This document shows, in pieces, positions 37,193 to 45,129 of a stretch of 64,000 nt of DNA (position 1 is its first letter; the number at the start of each line of letters is the position of its first letter). The DNA is taken from assembly GCA_023382385.1 (NCBI GenBank), contig JAHDVH010000001.1, forward strand, positions 62,001 through 126,000. Reading direction: 5' to 3'. The notes below the pieces were generated by a model, which worked only from the letters and a program-made list of their open reading frames with translations, ran no database searches and was not told the DNA's origin. This stretch comes from a bacterium (GTDB lineage: Bacteria > Electryoneota > RPQS01). The translations under genes were made by a program, and so were the position numbers.

Positions 37193-38235
37193 ACATCTTA
37201 GTCCTCTGCGGCGGAGCGTCTTCAGAGCGAAACGTATCACTTGCATCTGGTGATGCAGTGGCAAACTGGTGCAGTTCGCTTGGACATCGCACATTGAAGT
37301 ATGATCCGGAGCATCCAGGCACCACATTCGATTCCGAAACGCCTATCGCGCCTGAAGCGATTGGTATGGAAGCTCCGAGGGTGAGTACATCACAATCGTT
37401 TGATGCCGGGGTCGTGAGGGGTCTGCTTGATGCAATTGAAGAGCATGGGATAAACGTTGTTTTTCCTATCCTGCACGGCGGATACGGAGAGGACGGATCC
37501 CTGCAGGCACTGCTTGAATGGACGGGCATTGCTTATACAGGATCTGGACCACGTAGTTGCGCAGTCTCCATGCATAAGCCTACGGCCAAAGCTCTCATGG
37601 CGCAAGCTGGAATCGCGGTCGCCAATGGTTTTGAGGTCGCCGCGTACGAGCTTGATGACGAGACGATGATTCGCAGCCGTCTTCGGGATGAAATAGGCTA
37701 CCCCGCAATCGTCAAACCTCAGAGCGGCGGGTCCACGGTTGGATTGACAGTGCTCAATTCTGAATCTCAACTCCCCGATGCACTTCGTTTGATTCGCGAA
37801 CAGCGAGACGGTGCTTTAATCGAGTCGTATTTCAGGGGGAGGGAAATTGCTGCTGCTGTAGTTGATGGCAGGGCACTTCCTCTTGTAGAGATAATGCCGA
37901 AATCCGGAATCTATGATTACGCGAACAAATATACGTCCGGTCGCACCGAGTATGTTTGCCCGGCTGAACTCTCTGCAGATTTGACGCAATCTGTTCAACG
38001 ATCGGCAGTAAGTGTCTTCAATGCTCTCGGTGCACGTGGCTTTGCAAGAATTGATTTCTTGGTGGATGACGAGAAGTTCATCTGCTTGGAGCTGAATTCC
38101 CTGCCGGGGATGACCGCAACTTCTCTTGTCCCCAAGGCAGCACGCGCGCACGGCTGGAGTCCGGAAGTATTAATCAGTCGTATTCTGGAGACTGCTTGGA
38201 TACCGTCCGGAACTGCCGCAAACCAACGACATTGA
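37189..38235 (+). CDS. ddl: D-alanine--D-alanine ligase
   Basis: A 348-residue ATP-grasp ligase that makes the D-Ala-D-Ala dipeptide of peptidoglycan in the cytoplasm. Seen: ILVLCGGASSERNVSLASG, VFPILHGGYGEDGSLQALLE, GSGPRSCAVSMHKPTAK, IVKPQSGGSTVGL, and FARIDFLVDDEKFICLELNS ending GMTATSLVPKAARAHG. ATG 37189 overlaps the gltX stop as ATGA; a longer open frame from 37117 is not needed. Confidence 0.95.
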   Translation: MNILVLCGGASSERNVSLASGDAVANWCSSLGHRTLKYDPEHPGTTFDSETPIAPEAIGMEAPRVSTSQSFDAGVVRGLLDAIEEHGINVVFPILHGGYGEDGSLQALLEWTGIAYTGSGPRSCAVSMHKPTAKALMAQAGIAVANGFEVAAYELDDETMIRSRLRDEIGYPAIVKPQSGGSTVGLTVLNSESQLPDALRLIREQRDGALIESYFRGREIAAAVVDGRALPLVEIMPKSGIYDYANKYTSGRTEYVCPAELSADLTQSVQRSAVSVFNALGARGFARIDFLVDDEKFICLELNSLPGMTATSLVPKAARAHGWSPEVLISRILETAWIPSGTAANQRH

Positions 38236-38247
38236 TAGGGCAAATCG

Positions 38248-39378
38248 GTGTCAAGTAAGCTGCAAGCCAGTAATGAGGATCGTCGATTCATGCAGCTTGC
38301 ACTGCGCGAGGCTGAAAAAGGCGCAGGTGCAGTGAGCCCGAATCCGCTTGTCGGAGCCGTTGCGGTGAAAGACGGTCAAGTCCTTGCGAAGGCTTTTCAT
38401 CGGAAGTTTGGCGATGTTCACGCGGAAGTTGCGTTGCTCAACAAATTGAAGGGAGAGCGGGCGCAAGGGGCAACGATCTACGTCAACCTCGAACCATGTT
38501 GTCACTTTGGGAAGACTGCACCCTGCACGGCCGCACTAATCGAAGCAGGAGTAAAGCGCGTCGTTGTGGCACTGCAGGATCCCAATCCTCTGGTCGACGG
38601 CAAAGGGATGATGCAGCTATCGGCAGCCGGTATCGAAGTCACACATGGCATATGTGAGGCTGAAGCTCGAAGGCTTAATGCTCCATTCATTACCTACATG
38701 GAGAAGGGCCGACCTTGGCTTCTGCTGAAGGTCGCGCAGAGTCTTGATGGTCGGATTGCCCTCTCGAATGGGAAGTCACGATGGATAACTGGTACCGAAT
38801 CTCGTAAGGAAGTGCATCGGATTCGCGCGCGGCTTGATGCTGTTCTTGTCGGGGTATTGACTGTAATAGATGACGATCCGGAACTGACAGTCCGGCATGT
38901 GAAGGGTCGCAATCCCATTCGGTTGATAGCAGACTCTAAACTTCGCATTCCCGAATCCGCCCGCGTCTTACGACACCCGGACCCGGAAAAGACTTGGATA
39001 CTGACAACTGCCGGAGCAGATATGGACAAGGCAAAATTCCTTGACCAATTAGGTGTCAAGGTGATTACTTGCCGTGAGTCTGCTGATGGCAAAGTGGATA
39101 TGAGAAGCGCGATGCGCGAACTGGCGCGTCGAGAAATCTCATCAATATTGGTTGAAGGAGGCGGCACTGTTCATGCCGCGCTTCTTGGTTCCGGCCTGTG
39201 TGACGAGATGATTGTCGCAGTTTCGCCTATGGTGATTGGTTCCGACGGTCGTGCTAGCGTTGGACAGTTGGAGCTTGAGTCGCTTGAGGATGCGCCGCGC
39301 TTCAAGACTTTCCGTCACAAAGTATTAGCAGACGATTATTGGTTTTATTTGGAGCGAGATGTTTACCGGCATCGTTGA
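38248..39378 (+). CDS. ribD: Bifunctional riboflavin deaminase/reductase RibD
   Basis: A 376-residue protein for two steps of riboflavin synthesis. The N-terminal deaminase (about 1-150) has PNPLVGAVAV, the zinc and catalytic motif VHAEV and PCCHFGKTAPC. The C-terminal reductase (about 151-376) has KVAQSLDGRIAL, SRWITG, and ILVEGGGTVHAALL. Start GTG 38248 fits the family N-terminus. It overlaps ribE by 20 bp. Confidence 0.95.
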   Translation: MSSKLQASNEDRRFMQLALREAEKGAGAVSPNPLVGAVAVKDGQVLAKAFHRKFGDVHAEVALLNKLKGERAQGATIYVNLEPCCHFGKTAPCTAALIEAGVKRVVVALQDPNPLVDGKGMMQLSAAGIEVTHGICEAEARRLNAPFITYMEKGRPWLLLKVAQSLDGRIALSNGKSRWITGTESRKEVHRIRARLDAVLVGVLTVIDDDPELTVRHVKGRNPIRLIADSKLRIPESARVLRHPDPEKTWILTTAGADMDKAKFLDQLGVKVITCRESADGKVDMRSAMRELARREISSILVEGGGTVHAALLGSGLCDEMIVAVSPMVIGSDGRASVGQLELESLEDAPRFKTFRHKVLADDYWFYLERDVYRHR

Positions 39379-39982
39379 AGCCATGGGGACGGTGACCAAG
39401 TTGGAGGACCGGCCCGGCTTTCGAAAAATGTGGTTGTCAGGACCGTCATGGTTGAACAACTATCCTTCTGGCGGAAGTCTTTCTATTAACGGATGTTGTA
39501 CCACGAATATTGGTGAGGGCGATTTTGCCTGTGACTTGATGAAAGTCACACTGGAGAAGACGTCGCTGGGGCTGCTCGAACTCGGCAGCCGTGTGAATCT
39601 TGAAAGGCCGTTGACTCTTGGTGCAGAGTTGGGCGGGCATTTGGTGCAAGGTCATGTCGACGGGACAGGCGAGGTGAAGTCTATAGAGACGATAGGCGAT
39701 ACTCGACTGTTAGAGATCACAATTCCTGCTGATTTGCGCCGATATGTCGTCTTGACCGGTTCAATAGCCATCGATGGAGTCTCCCTCACCGTTGCGGAAA
39801 TCCACGAGCAGTCTATCGTCATCGGAATTATTCCCCATACCTGGGATGTAACGAATTTCCAGGACTATTACGCGGGTCGCAGGGTGAACATCGAGGTGGA
39901 CTTGATTGGCAAATACATCGAGCGTCTGCTTCCGGAAAGACTGCTGAAGGGTGACTTGTTCCAAGGACTCACTCATGAATAG
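39359..39982 (+). CDS. ribE: Riboflavin synthase, alpha subunit
   Basis: A 207-residue trimeric enzyme of two repeated barrel domains. The signature MFTGIVEAMG opens the protein, and each half holds a conserved substrate-site segment (SLSINGCCTT in the first half, IAIDGVSLTV in the second). GGHLVQGHVDGTG separates the halves. It combines two lumazines into riboflavin. The start lies 20 bp inside ribD and the end overlaps ribBA by 8 bp. Confidence 0.95.
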   Translation: MFTGIVEAMGTVTKLEDRPGFRKMWLSGPSWLNNYPSGGSLSINGCCTTNIGEGDFACDLMKVTLEKTSLGLLELGSRVNLERPLTLGAELGGHLVQGHVDGTGEVKSIETIGDTRLLEITIPADLRRYVVLTGSIAIDGVSLTVAEIHEQSIVIGIIPHTWDVTNFQDYYAGRRVNIEVDLIGKYIERLLPERLLKGDLFQGLTHE

Positions 39983-41201
39983 CAAAGATCAAATGCCACA
40001 TTTTCTGGATTCGCTTGCTGATGGCCTGCGTGATTTCGCAAGCGGGAAAATGGTAATAGTCGTCGACGACGAGGATCGCGAGAATGAAGGTGATCTGGTT
40101 CAGGCGAGCGAGTTTGTGACTCCCGAGTCCGTCAACTTCATGGCCGCATACGGCCGCGGAATGATCTGTGTCTGTTTGACAGCCGAACGTTGCGCTCAGC
40201 TTGGTCTCCGCCAGCAGGTAACCGAGAACACGGCGAAGCTTGGTACAGCCTTTACGGAATCAGTTGACTATCTTCACGGTACGACGACGGGAATTTCTGC
40301 CAGCGATCGCGCAACGACGATTCGCGCACTGGTGAACGCTCAGACGAAACCGCACGACTTAGGACGACCGGGCCATATTCACCCGTTGCGAGCGCATCCC
40401 GGCGGAGTTCTTGCGAGACCAGGTCAGACCGAGGCTTCTGTTGATCTGGCACGACTTGCAGGACTGTATCCTTCCGGGACTCTTTGCGAGGTAATGGGTG
40501 ACGACGGTAAGATGCTGCGTGGAGCTGCGTTAAGAGCGTATGCCGATCGTTACGGACTGAAGATCATTTCAGTTGAGCAGATTGCGACTCATCGCGCACA
40601 GACTGAGATTTTCATGGAGGAACGCGTGCGCGTGCCGTTTCCGTCAAAGTTCGGACGATTCACATTGATCCACTTCTCGGATAAGATCAGACATGAGGAC
40701 CATCTTGCGCTCGTAAAAGAGCCTTTGGACTTTGACAAACCGATTTTGGTCAGAGCACACTCCGAGTGTCTGACGGGTGACGTTTTTGGCAGCGGCCGCT
40801 GTGATTGCGGATCGCAGCTCGAGGCCGCTTTGCGCAAGATGGAAGCGGAGGGATCAGGTGTGCTGGTTTATCTGCGTCAGGAGGGCAGAGGGATCGGCCT
40901 GGCAGCGAAGCTCCAAGCATACAAATTGCAGGACAGCGGTTTGGACACTGTCGAAGCAAATCTAAGACTTGGTTATCGCGCCGACATGCGTGGATATGCT
41001 CAATGTGCACAGATACTGAAACTGCTGAAAGTGAAACAGGTTCGCTTAATCACAAATAACCCTGACAAAGTGGCGGACTTGGAGCGCTACGGGATCGATG
41101 TTGTGGAGAGAGTCCCTTCGATGAGTGAACCAACAGCTTCCAATAGAAGTTATCTTGCTGCAAAACGGGACAAGCTTGGTCACTTGATTGAGCTAAAGTA
41201 G
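39975..41201 (+). CDS. ribBA: Bifunctional DHBP synthase / GTP cyclohydrolase II (RibBA)
   Basis: A 408-residue fusion supplying both riboflavin precursors. The N-terminal 3,4-dihydroxy-2-butanone-4-phosphate synthase has VVDDEDRENEGDLV and GRPGHIHPLRAHPGGVL. The C-terminal GTP cyclohydrolase II has the zinc motif ECLTGDVFGSGRCDCG and LRQEGRGIGL. ATG 39975 has AAGGA 7 nt upstream; an earlier TTG adds eight residues. The usual next gene, ribH (lumazine synthase), is not here or elsewhere in the window. Confidence 0.95.
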   Translation: MNSKDQMPHFLDSLADGLRDFASGKMVIVVDDEDRENEGDLVQASEFVTPESVNFMAAYGRGMICVCLTAERCAQLGLRQQVTENTAKLGTAFTESVDYLHGTTTGISASDRATTIRALVNAQTKPHDLGRPGHIHPLRAHPGGVLARPGQTEASVDLARLAGLYPSGTLCEVMGDDGKMLRGAALRAYADRYGLKIISVEQIATHRAQTEIFMEERVRVPFPSKFGRFTLIHFSDKIRHEDHLALVKEPLDFDKPILVRAHSECLTGDVFGSGRCDCGSQLEAALRKMEAEGSGVLVYLRQEGRGIGLAAKLQAYKLQDSGLDTVEANLRLGYRADMRGYAQCAQILKLLKVKQVRLITNNPDKVADLERYGIDVVERVPSMSEPTASNRSYLAAKRDKLGHLIELK

Positions 41202-41212
41202 GGAGACCACTG

Positions 41213-42193
41213 CTGGGCTGCCGGCTTTTAACGATTTGCATGATTTCGTGCATCCTTGCTTCAGGTTGCCGGGACAAATGCAATGACTGTGATACATCAG
41301 GCCAACTCGAACCACCGTATGGCGTTGTTATTAGTGCCGTCGGTGGCGAGGTGGCCTTTTTTGACTTAGAGACGCTTGAATTTGTCTTGGTAGACAAGCA
41401 GCAAGGATGGGCGACTGCCTGCGAGCTGCTTCCGGTAAGCAGCAGACTGGTAACGACCGATAATGAGGCAGGTGGCATTGCTGTCTATCAGGTGCCTACT
41501 CTCGAGAAGCTTCAGAGTATTGCGCTGTCCGGAACGCCGATAGACGTCAAGTTGGATCATGCCTACCTTTCGGCACATGTTATCACGAATAATGGGTTGT
41601 ACTTTCGAGTGCCTTTCTCAACACTTATCGCAGATACGGCCGATACTGGTCCGTCGCCTCGCACGTTGCGATTCAGACCGCCCAGCGATCAGGAGGCTTG
41701 GATACCGTGCACAGGTGACAGAACGGTGCGTGTGATCAATATGCTTGGGCTGCAGGAAACCGCGCGACTGTCTTTTGCCGAAGCATGCACTGACGTTTGC
41801 TTTTCGACTGACGGTAGCGTAGCCTACTGTGCAGTCCCCGGCTCTGGAAAGCTCTACAAGTTCTCATCGCATGATTATGAGATACTCGATTCACTTAGCT
41901 TGGTTAGCGGCGTTGTGGATTTGGCAATTTCTGCTGACGGACGTTACATTGCAGCCGCAGACTCGATCAATGGCATTGTGAGAGTTTATGATCTGTCGAA
42001 TAATGAGCACTCGACCATTCGTTGCGGGACAGAGGCTCGCCGTGTTCGCTACTCAAGTTCCCGCTCCTCATTCTTCGTAATCTGTCCCCAGGAGTCTTGG
42101 GTGCTCCGCATCGATCCTTCGGTATTCCCGGCAGAGGTACGGGATACGCTGGTCGTAGAGCGCATTCCGCAGTGCATGTCCTTCTTGGAGTAG
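41213..42193 (+). CDS. Beta-propeller-like lipoprotein, probable CTG start
   Basis: From ATG 41240 the protein would have 317 residues, but only eight hydrophobic residues would precede the lipobox Cys (ILASGC), with no charge. Starting at CTG 41213, 7 nt after GGGAG, adds LGCRLLTIC and yields a normal lipoprotein signal with an Arg. No ATG, GTG or TTG exists upstream before a stop. The mature protein has repeats of about 40-45 residues with [12 protein letters not shown] and [12 protein letters not shown], the pattern of YVTN/WD-like beta-propellers. It is probably anchored facing the periplasm. It sits between ribBA and dtd. Function unknown. Confidence 0.7.
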   Translation: MGCRLLTICMISCILASGCRDKCNDCDTSGQLEPPYGVVISAVGGEVAFFDLETLEFVLVDKQQGWATACELLPVSSRLVTTDNEAGGIAVYQVPTLEKLQSIALSGTPIDVKLDHAYLSAHVITNNGLYFRVPFSTLIADTADTGPSPRTLRFRPPSDQEAWIPCTGDRTVRVINMLGLQETARLSFAEACTDVCFSTDGSVAYCAVPGSGKLYKFSSHDYEILDSLSLVSGVVDLAISADGRYIAAADSINGIVRVYDLSNNEHSTIRCGTEARRVRYSSSRSSFFVICPQESWVLRIDPSVFPAEVRDTLVVERIPQCMSFLE

Positions 42194-42197
42194 CTTG

Positions 42198-42635
42198 GTG
42201 AAAATTGTTTTGCAGCGTGTCACCTCGGCAAAAGTTGTGGTCGAGAATGAAGTGGTCGGGGCAATCGAACAGGGTCTACTCATTCTATTGGGAATTGCCG
42301 AGAATGACACAGATGAGCACGTGAGTTGGGCAGTGCAGAAGGTTTGTGAACTTAGGATATTCACTGATTCAGAGGGCAAATTCAATCTGAGCCTTGAGGA
42401 CGTCGGGGGAGCTGCTTTGGTCGTAAGCCAATTCACTCTGCTGGGCGATGTGCAGAAGGGGCGACGGCCGAGTTTCATCAAGGCTGCCCGCCCGGATGTG
42501 GCGATACCATTATACGAGAAGTTTGTAGAGAGGCTTCGAGGCAGAGGTGTTAGGACCGAAACTGGCCAATTTGGGGCTAAAATGGACGTCCACTTGGTCA
42601 ATGATGGGCCGGTGACTTTGATAATTGAGAAGTAG
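42198..42635 (+). CDS. dtd: D-aminoacyl-tRNA deacylase
   Basis: A 145-residue homodimeric proofreader that removes D-amino acids from tRNA. The two active-site motifs are intact: SQFT at residues 77-80 and the Gly-cisPro pair at 137-138 in NDGPVT, the same positions as in E. coli. Start is GTG 42198, with GGAG 7 nt upstream. It ends the long co-directional run before lexA. Confidence 0.96.
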   Translation: MKIVLQRVTSAKVVVENEVVGAIEQGLLILLGIAENDTDEHVSWAVQKVCELRIFTDSEGKFNLSLEDVGGAALVVSQFTLLGDVQKGRRPSFIKAARPDVAIPLYEKFVERLRGRGVRTETGQFGAKMDVHLVNDGPVTLIIEK

Positions 42636-42648
42636 TTGGCTTGACCCC

Positions 42649-42677
42649 TTGACTTATGAACAAATGTTTTGTATATT
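42649..42677 (+). promoter_or_regulatory. Predicted lexA promoter
   Basis: TTGACT (42649-42654), 17 bp, TATATT (42672-42677). Transcription would start near 42684, giving a 21-nt leader with GAGG before ATG 42705. Confidence 0.7.
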
Positions 42678-42683
42678 TGTTCA
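42657..42683. promoter_or_regulatory. Putative LexA operator (SOS box) of lexA
   Basis: TGAACAAAT (42657-42665) and ATTTGTTCA (42675-42683) are perfect 9-bp inverted arms with a 9-bp spacer, covering the spacer and -10 of the lexA promoter. Each arm contains a GAAC core as in the Gram-positive-type SOS box, but the centre spacing is larger than the common GAAC-N4-GTTC. Autoregulation by LexA is inferred from the position. Confidence 0.65.
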
Positions 42684-42704
42684 AGGAATCAACGAGGAAA
42701 AGTC

Positions 42705-43331
42705 ATGTCAGATCAACTTACAGAAAAACAACAGCGTGCGCTGAAGTTCATTCAGACCGAGATTCATGAGAAAGGCCGTCCGCCAACGCTTCGCGAGATT
42801 GGCAGCGAGATCGGTGTTTCTTCCACGAATGGGGTCAGATATGTTTTGGATGCGCTCGTGCGAAGAGGCTATCTTGGTCGCAGCCCAATGCTTTCGAGAG
42901 GTATTGAGCTAACCGAACGTTCAATGGTTCAGACTGCTCGGTCAAGTACCCGCGACGTACCAATACTGGGTCGAATTGCCGCGGGTGTGCCGATCACAGC
43001 CACTGAAAACATTGAAGGCAGAGTATCTGCGGATCGCAGTATTGCACCGACGGACGATACTTTCGCACTAAGGGTTCGCGGCGAATCGATGATTGAGGCC
43101 GGAATTCGCGAGGGGGACGTCATTTTTGCACGGCCACAGAGGACAGCCGATACCGGTGATATCGTCGTGGCCTTGATAGGCGATGAGGCAACGGTGAAGT
43201 ACTATCGGCTGATGGGGGACCGGATTCTGCTGGAGCCGGCAAATTCCCGTTTCAAGCCAATCGTCGTGGAGTCGGGGACACCTGGATTCCAGATTCTCGG
43301 CAAAGTAGTCGGACTCATGAGGAAATTTTAG
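42705..43331 (+). CDS. lexA: LexA repressor
   Basis: A 208-residue SOS repressor and autoprotease. It has an N-terminal winged helix-turn-helix (about 1-65, TLREIGSEIGVSS), the cleavage site Ala93-Gly94 in GRIAAGVP, and the catalytic Ser128 (RGESM) and Lys165 (EATVKYY), all intact. ATG 42705 follows GAGG at good distance. A palindrome over its promoter suggests autoregulation. Confidence 0.97.
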   Translation: MSDQLTEKQQRALKFIQTEIHEKGRPPTLREIGSEIGVSSTNGVRYVLDALVRRGYLGRSPMLSRGIELTERSMVQTARSSTRDVPILGRIAAGVPITATENIEGRVSADRSIAPTDDTFALRVRGESMIEAGIREGDVIFARPQRTADTGDIVVALIGDEATVKYYRLMGDRILLEPANSRFKPIVVESGTPGFQILGKVVGLMRKF

Positions 43332-43358
43332 GGCCGGGTAAGCAGGTGTTGTGACACA

Positions 43359-43385
43359 AGAATCCGGCTCGAAGAGCCGGATTCT
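43359..43385. terminator. Hairpin after lexA
   Basis: AGAATCCGGCTC and GAGCCGGATTCT form a perfect 12-bp stem with a GAA loop, 27 bp after the lexA stop, followed by GTTTA. The T-run is poor on both strands, but the stem is strong, so it is probably a terminator or a rho-assisted stop. Confidence 0.6.
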
Positions 43386-43409
43386 GTTTAAGATAGCAAG
43401 CCGAACGGC

Positions 43410-43438
43410 TTGACAAATCAATAAGGTTTGTCTATATT
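43410..43438 (+). promoter_or_regulatory. Strong predicted promoter firing antisense to the PorD-like gene
   Basis: TTGACA (43410-43415), 17 bp, TATATT (43433-43438) is one of the two best promoter matches in the window. The start would be near 43445, inside the 3' end of the minus-strand PorD-like gene. No plausible plus-strand gene begins before 44290. Confidence 0.55.
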
Positions 43439-43439
43439 C

Positions 43440-44291
43440 TCAAGGTGCTTGGGTTTCGCCGAAAATTTGGTTGTATTCCTTGGAATGGGTCGGGTCCATG
43501 CGCCGCAAAACGTCGATCCCTCTGTCGTAGTTGCAGTTTTTCAAGGCTGTGGCGAGGGCGACGTGCTCAGCGTCAAGAATGCTGCTGCGTTTGTCAATGG
43601 GAACCTCGCCTAGTCTGAGTAACGCATAGTGCAGGTAGGCTTTCGAGTCCTCGTACTGCCGTCTTTCATCGTAGTAGAGTCCGGTATAATAGAAGAACAC
43701 GAATTCTCGGTAATTCCTATTACTTTCACCGGTTACTTCCCGCAATAGATCGCTGCGTTTGTCCCAGCCGAAATAGTAAATGGACGACGTGCTGGAAAGT
43801 TGAACACTTCGCGCTTTGTCGAAGTAGCGATCCCCTCCTAACTTCTCATATTTGTCTTCCTCATTCGCAATCAACAGCCAAACATAGAATTCGATCACGC
43901 TCATGAACGGATCGAATGACGCTTGACCGGGAGTATAGGGAGTCCGCATTCCAAACTCCCACCTTTTGTCCTCAAAGCGAGCGTCTCGCTTGTTGGTGAT
44001 GATGAGATTGGCCTTAAACTTGTCTTCTTGCGGGTTTGCATTGTATTCAGTGAAATAGATATTGGCCTGGATGTCCAAGTCATATCCGCCGTCATCACGG
44101 TTCCACGGATGCCGGGTATCTTTGAGGAAATGCACAATGACTGAGTCGATGCCCTGCAATTTCTGCTGCGCCTCTTCGGGCAGTCGTTGCATATCCACCA
44201 TGACTTCGGGGTAAATAAGCTGTGCGCGGCCTGTTTGGCCGCAGATCGCCGAAAAAAGGACGGCAATCCAAAGGAGAATGGACCGCTTCAT
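43440..44291 (-). CDS. PorD/DUF4835-like secreted protein (possible T9SS accessory)
   Basis: A 283-residue protein. ATG 44291 starts a signal peptide (MKRSILLWIAVLFSAICGQ). The mature part has IPE-type strands, then SVIEFYVWLLIANEEDKYEKLGGDRYFDKA, then GWDKRSDLLREV, NRNYREFVFFYYTGL and DSKAYLHYALLRLGEVP. This order (FY..I..D.D.., GG..YF.KA, GW, NR, Y.GLY) matches the pattern of DUF4835/PorD, a T9SS-associated protein of Bacteroidetes. The match is by eye. The predicted promoter places the transcription start at or next to the ATG, so the mRNA looks leaderless. The longer open frame (to 44441) has no signal peptide at its start. Confidence 0.6.
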   Translation of the reverse strand: MKRSILLWIAVLFSAICGQTGRAQLIYPEVMVDMQRLPEEAQQKLQGIDSVIVHFLKDTRHPWNRDDGGYDLDIQANIYFTEYNANPQEDKFKANLIITNKRDARFEDKRWEFGMRTPYTPGQASFDPFMSVIEFYVWLLIANEEDKYEKLGGDRYFDKARSVQLSSTSSIYYFGWDKRSDLLREVTGESNRNYREFVFFYYTGLYYDERRQYEDSKAYLHYALLRLGEVPIDKRSSILDAEHVALATALKNCNYDRGIDVLRRMDPTHSKEYNQIFGETQAP

Positions 44292-45129
44292 GCCGGACAG
44301 TATACGGATTGGAGGGCGGATTGTCAAGATTGGGTTGCTTGGGCTTGCGCTCTGCAGCTCAAAACTGGTTGACCCCGTTATGGCGGCCTTTGAGCGGACA
44401 GCATACTCCACACGAGCTGCTGGTCGGGCAGGAGCAGGCATTGCTGCGGTTGAGCCTGGTTGCCAGTGGCTGAACCCAGCCGTGTCGCACCGGAGTTCGA
44501 TTGCACTTGGCTGGTCAGAACCATTTGGTTTAGCAGAACTCGGCAGCGAGTTCGGGTGTGCTCAGTATAGCGCTCCCCGCTGGTCGGGCGGGATTATGGT
44601 AAGCCGGCTGGGTGATGCATCTTACAGTGAACAGACTGTGCGCGGTGGTGCAAACTACGCCGTTGGTCAAGATCTTTCCTTGGGGTTTGCCGCGAGTTGG
44701 CACGATCTGGCAATCCAGAGCTTACCATCTGGTGACGCAGCGACAGTCGACGTCGGACTGTTGACAACCTTGCGCTCGGACTTGCGAATTGGTGCTGTTT
44801 GGCGCAATTTGACGCGAGCGCAGTTGTCCGACTATGAGGATCGCTTGACCGAGTCGATCACTGTCGGGGGAAGTTTCGATGTTGACTCTCGAACGACGGC
44901 GATGTTGGATGCCGTGCAAGAATCTGGTTTTCCGTTGGAAATCCGTGCAGGTGCCCAAGTTTCAGCGTTCAAGCAACTCATTCTGCGCTGTGGAGTGCTG
45001 TTTGACCCCGCGCAATATGCTCTGGGTCTCACCCTGAAGCATCGACTGCTCTATGCGAATTACGCGCTGCAATGGCATCGCTCTTTGGGTGCGACTCACT
45101 TCATCGGGCTGGATATCGAATTGAAGTGA
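44290..45129 (+). CDS. PorV/PorQ-like outer-membrane beta-barrel protein
   Basis: About 279 residues. Start ATG 44290 gives a signal peptide with Arg/Lys and a hydrophobic run (IGLLGLALC); the next upstream ATG, 44278, is only 1 nt from AAGGAG. After cleavage, RAAGRAGAGIAAVEPGCQWLNPA is the typical opening of PorV/PorQ-type barrels (small residues followed by NPA). Alternating strands with aromatic ends continue to the C-terminus. It could be a T9SS-linked barrel or another outer-membrane protein. Its start codon would overlap that of the divergent PorD-like gene in a shared CATG. No promoter of the local pattern lies directly upstream. Confidence 0.6.
   Translation: MPDSIRIGGRIVKIGLLGLALCSSKLVDPVMAAFERTAYSTRAAGRAGAGIAAVEPGCQWLNPAVSHRSSIALGWSEPFGLAELGSEFGCAQYSAPRWSGGIMVSRLGDASYSEQTVRGGANYAVGQDLSLGFAASWHDLAIQSLPSGDAATVDVGLLTTLRSDLRIGAVWRNLTRAQLSDYEDRLTESITVGGSFDVDSRTTAMLDAVQESGFPLEIRAGAQVSAFKQLILRCGVLFDPAQYALGLTLKHRLLYANYALQWHRSLGATHFIGLDIELK
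44299..44327 (-). promoter_or_regulatory. Near-consensus promoter giving a leaderless PorD-like mRNA
   Basis: On the minus strand TTGACA (44327-44322), 17 bp, TATACT (44304-44299), then GTCCGGC and the ATG at 44291. Counting from the -10, the start site falls on 44292 or 44291, leaving no room for a ribosome-binding site. Confidence 0.7.

Noticed and set aside
38200-38260. FMN riboswitch before ribD
   Set aside because: Only 12 bp separate ddl from ribD; there is no room and no RFN-like sequence.
43428-43613. 61-codon plus-strand open frame near the antisense promoter
   Set aside because: It begins before the predicted transcription start, has no ribosome-binding site and lies fully antisense to the PorD-like gene.
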